Assembly (NCBI GenBank): GCA_021204765.1
Contig: JAJPYU010000183.1
Location: 1-7,214, forward strand
Direction: 5' to 3'
Source: Clostridiales bacterium
GTDB taxonomy: Bacteria > Bacillota > Clostridia > Lachnospirales > Lachnospiraceae
Length of the DNA stretch: 7,214 nucleotides
The first letter of the stretch is position 1; each line of letters begins with the position of its first letter. A program made the translations under genes and the position numbers. Positions 4,508 to 7,214 of this stretch are shown here, one piece after another. The notes beneath the pieces were generated by a model, which saw only the letters and a list, made by a program, of their open reading frames with translations, had not been told where the DNA came from and searched no databases.

Positions 4508-6898
4508 TCACCAGCCAACTGTCACAGAAAACCGGTTCCCATCGGCAGCAAACTCGTCCGAGGCATCCTCTATGGAGGATGTCCATTCCAGCTCAAGCGC
4601 CGGCTCATAGAGAGTGACATTTGCCGAATCATAAGCTGTTACTATCACTTCCATGCTGTTCATCTCAGAGTAAACCGGCAGACCTATGCCCACATAGTAT
4701 AACACCTGGTCTAAAGTGCACCCTGTCAGATCATATACATCACCGCTTACCGTTCCATCTCCGGAATCCTCCCCTAAGACGGCCGTACCGCTTGCCGCCT
4801 TCGCACGCTTCCAGACATAGGTCTGATTCGGTCCTATGACCACTCCACGATTCTCATCAGCACTGATGACCGCCTGGGCAATATCATTAGTTCCCATTAT
4901 GACCTTGCCCTTGGCATATACATAATAAACCATGCCCGTATCCTCATTAAACAGATCCACTGTGACATCATCTGATATAATCTCCCCGGAAATCACCAGA
5001 TCCGGGTCTTCCTTCACACCGGAAGCCAGATGGAGGACCACTTCAGTCTGCCTTGGTTCGGAATAAATCTCCGAGACATAGACCGTCTCCATCTCCTGCA
5101 TATCCTGGTTGTAAATGATATCGTCCTCCATCTCCTCATATTTTCCGAGTAAATACGCTGTCCGATGCAGGTAAATATTGCCGTTTTCCACAGTGATCCC
5201 TGTCACAAAGCATTCGTCGGCTGTGTAAGTCTTTAAGATGTTCAGCTCCGATGATGAAAAGTCCGTGATCACCACCTTTTTCATTGGAAATATTGATGGA
5301 TCTTTCTCCAGATCCTGCTTTGAAGCCAGCCCATATATACAGTCCGAATCCATAAATCCCAGAGGCCTGATGATATATCCGCCGGGAGCTTCCACCTCAC
5401 AGGTTCTCCCCGTCTCCAGATCCATAAGATGAAGGACCGTCGCCTCACCCGCATCTCCCTCAGTCCATGCCAGATATCTGCCATCATCAGAACCCGCATA
5501 ATTACCCTCTGCCATGTCTGAGACCTCCACGCTGTCCTCAGAGGTGTTAAGATTTACACAATAAACCGCATCTCCCATGACCAGATAAAAAAGGCCAGAA
5601 TCGGAAATGTACATCTCGCTGCCAATTTTAGCTTTCAGCATCTGATAGGAATCCCTGGAGGGAATGAACATCCTCTCCTCCACGGTGGTGTTGGCACTGT
5701 CATAGTGACAGATGCTTATCCCTACCTGTCCTTCATGGCTGCCCCGGTTCATATATCCATATACAATGAAATCTATACTGCCTGTCTCAGCAATACGTAT
5801 AATGCGGATATCATGCTCGTTATAATTTTCCCGGACGTCTGTCTCCCCCTCAGTACGAAAACTGTAGACCCGGGTCAGGTGATTGATGTCAGCATTATAG
5901 CTCCACAGCTCTCCCTGCTGGACAAAGCAGGCCACATTCCCCGTCTCATTTGCCATGAAATCCACATCTGAAGAGCGTATCCCCAAAACCAGGGCGTCCG
6001 ACGAGATAGCGCTGCTGTTTCCTTCAAAAATCTCCTCCACTGTTCTCTCAAAGCTTAAGAGATACATCTTCTCCATGCCATAGCGTACGCGGTAATACTC
6101 TTCCACATTGAAATATGAGGTTTCACCGTCATCGGTCTCAGACGAAAGCACATAGGTCAACAGGATTACATTGTAAGAATCGTTGAGCTCCTTGATGGAG
6201 ACCATGGGATCAGTCTCCTCAATCCCAACGAAATCTCCCCACTCTGCCTGGGAGAGGCTGTTATTTATAGTGACTGTCTGGAGAGTGGTATTGTCAGCAC
6301 CAGCCTCAGGCTCCATGTAATTTGCCAGGGTCTTCTGACTGGTCTTTTCCATAGTCATATCATGAAACCGCTTCACAAAAGCGATGGACTCATCAATATA
6401 GCTCTCGTCATCCTCAATGATCCTGGTGTAAAACCAGCATGGTGCAGCCGATCCCTCCACTTTCAGTATAAGCTGATACTCCGTCCCCTCATCCAGCAGA
6501 TTCTGGATGGGCAAAGTGGCGGTGACCGTATCCCCCTCAACACTTATATCCTCTGCCTCAGACTCCTGGACCAGATTCTGCCCATCCAGGCTCCTGACCT
6601 GATAGCTTATGGAGCTGATACTCTCCCCATAGGTATCTACGCTGACGGGCAGTTCGCCCCCGGACTCCACCGGTGTGATGGTATCCCTCATGGAAGTGGA
6701 TTCCATCTCCACAGTATAGCCATGCAGTTCGTTTATGCGCTCTCCGCCCTTCACCAGGTAGACCACAGGAAGCGTTGCATCGTCCATCACCATGACAGTT
6801 GCTTCCGAGGCACCCTGATTTGTCAGATTAAAAAACAGAAATATACCTATAACAAATGCCGCAATCGGCACAAGGACATGTGACAATACCTTTAACAT
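4508..6898 (-). CDS. Membrane-anchored surface protein with beta-propeller-like middle and degenerate C39-like C-terminus, function unknown
   Basis: The product has 796 residues. A short N-terminal basic segment and one membrane span (about 8-24) leave the rest outside the cell, with no cleavage site obvious. Residues 45-160 look like beta-rich Ig/fibronectin-type sequence. About 165-195 is helical. About 320-680 contains repeated beta-strand units suggestive of a propeller (GELWSYNADINHLTRVYSF at 329-347, DGRYLAWTE at 472-480, TVLHLMDLETGRTCEV at 487-502). The end (about 677-796) resembles the C39-like cysteine-peptidase fold: GCTLDQVLYYVGIGLPV (726-742) and VIVTAYDSANVTLYEP (751-766). The usual His position appears to be Met749, the Asp position Glu765, and no active-site Cys is apparent, so it is probably non-catalytic. 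ATG 6898 shares a base with the previous stop (TGATG), and GAGGG lies 6 nt upstream. The product is very acidic. A role next to the pilus operon is not shown. Confidence 0.85.
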   Translation of the reverse strand: MLKVLSHVLVPIAAFVIGIFLFFNLTNQGASEATVMVMDDATLPVVYLVKGGERINELHGYTVEMESTSMRDTITPVESGGELPVSVDTYGESISSISYQVRSLDGQNLVQESEAEDISVEGDTVTATLPIQNLLDEGTEYQLILKVEGSAAPCWFYTRIIEDDESYIDESIAFVKRFHDMTMEKTSQKTLANYMEPEAGADNTTLQTVTINNSLSQAEWGDFVGIEETDPMVSIKELNDSYNVILLTYVLSSETDDGETSYFNVEEYYRVRYGMEKMYLLSFERTVEEIFEGNSSAISSDALVLGIRSSDVDFMANETGNVACFVQQGELWSYNADINHLTRVYSFRTEGETDVRENYNEHDIRIIRIAETGSIDFIVYGYMNRGSHEGQVGISICHYDSANTTVEERMFIPSRDSYQMLKAKIGSEMYISDSGLFYLVMGDAVYCVNLNTSEDSVEVSDMAEGNYAGSDDGRYLAWTEGDAGEATVLHLMDLETGRTCEVEAPGGYIIRPLGFMDSDCIYGLASKQDLEKDPSIFPMKKVVITDFSSSELNILKTYTADECFVTGITVENGNIYLHRTAYLLGKYEEMEDDIIYNQDMQEMETVYVSEIYSEPRQTEVVLHLASGVKEDPDLVISGEIISDDVTVDLFNEDTGMVYYVYAKGKVIMGTNDIAQAVISADENRGVVIGPNQTYVWKRAKAASGTAVLGEDSGDGTVSGDVYDLTGCTLDQVLYYVGIGLPVYSEMNSMEVIVTAYDSANVTLYEPALELEWTSSIEDASDEFAADGNRFSVTVGW

Positions 6899-7214
6899 CA
6901 GATTCCCTCATCATCCTCCCCGGGCCAGTCCATGTCTGCATCCGCCTCAGTCTGAGACTCAGGCTCCATATCCGGATGCTCTGCATATCCATTTATGCTT
7001 GTCAGGATATCCATCATTCCCTGCAATGCCTTGCGGTACTTCTTGTAAGTCATGGTGCCTGTCTGGACTGATTCCTCCTGATTTAGGACCTCGGCTACAA
7101 TCTCCTTATGATAGGGGTTGTTCACCTTTATCCGCACTTGCATACTGTTAATGGTCCTGGGTTCACTTTTACCTCCAAACAGGGCAGAAAGGCCGGTCTT
7201 AAGCTCCTCGGCCG
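6898..7214 (-). CDS. C-terminal part of an unrecognised protein (5' end beyond window)
   Basis: The frame is open from the window edge through 104 codons to a TGA at 6900-6898. An ATG occurs at 7143, but the 23 codons before it are open and protein-like (AEELKTGLSALFGG) and no ribosome binding site precedes that ATG. The true start is therefore probably upstream of the window. The visible part has a charged, beta-like stretch (MQVRIKVNNPYHKE), a helical segment (YKKYRKALQGMMDILTSI) and a strongly acidic tail ending in GEDDEGI. No membrane span or signal is visible, so it is likely cytoplasmic. I do not recognise the family. The one-base overlap with the next gene (TGATG) implies co-translation with the 796-residue surface protein. 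Confidence 0.6.
   Translation of the reverse strand, partial: AEELKTGLSALFGGKSEPRTINSMQVRIKVNNPYHKEIVAEVLNQEESVQTGTMTYKKYRKALQGMMDILTSINGYAEHPDMEPESQTEADADMDWPGEDDEGI

Noticed and set aside
6362..6883. 173-codon plus-strand frame
   Set aside because: It is antisense to the N-terminal third of the 796-residue protein gene. Its length is explained by the codon pattern of that gene, and no family features or ribosome binding site are seen.
1..7214. Mobile element, CRISPR, tRNA or defence system
   Set aside because: No transposase, integrase, direct-repeat array, cloverleaf or nuclease-type protein was found; nearly all the sequence is accounted for by the pilus operon and the upstream pair.

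Overview
All recognisable genes lie on the minus strand, so the window reads from high to low coordinates. Moderate GC, strong AAGGAGG-type ribosome binding sites, short overlapping junctions and the gene types point to a Gram-positive anaerobe of the Clostridia, most likely Lachnospiraceae. That assignment rests on protein style and gene order only; no rRNA or other marker gene is present.

Two transcription units are visible. The upstream unit (7214 to about 4360) holds the 3' end of an unrecognised gene and, overlapping it by one base (TGATG), a 796-residue membrane-anchored surface protein. That protein has a beta-propeller-like middle and a C-terminal region resembling a C39-like peptidase fold without its catalytic residues. 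A strong intrinsic terminator (4359-4403) closes this unit.

The second unit (from about 4250 down past position 1) is a Tad/Flp type IVc pilus (type II secretion-like) assembly operon. Its order is prepilin peptidase (tadV), polar-localisation pseudo-ATPase (tadZ), secretion ATPase (tadA), inner-membrane platform protein (tadB), then a membrane-anchored protein cut by the window edge. The last gene occupies the tadC position and carries an Ig-like extracellular domain. A good sigma-A type promoter (TTTACA, 17 bp, TATAAT at 4223-4251) sits just before tadV, with a 24-bp dyad immediately upstream of its -35 box and another 18-bp dyad nearer the terminator.

The expected working of the system is that TadV processes Flp prepilins, TadA powers assembly, TadB and its TadC partner form the membrane platform, and TadZ places the machine in the cell. 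No Flp pilin, TadE/F-like pseudopilin or secretin is in the window; a secretin is not expected in a Gram-positive. No tRNA, rRNA, CRISPR array, insertion sequence or attachment site was seen. The most useful points are the tadC-position protein with an ectodomain, the TadZ that lacks both Walker residues, the promoter/operator architecture, and the unexplained surface protein upstream.
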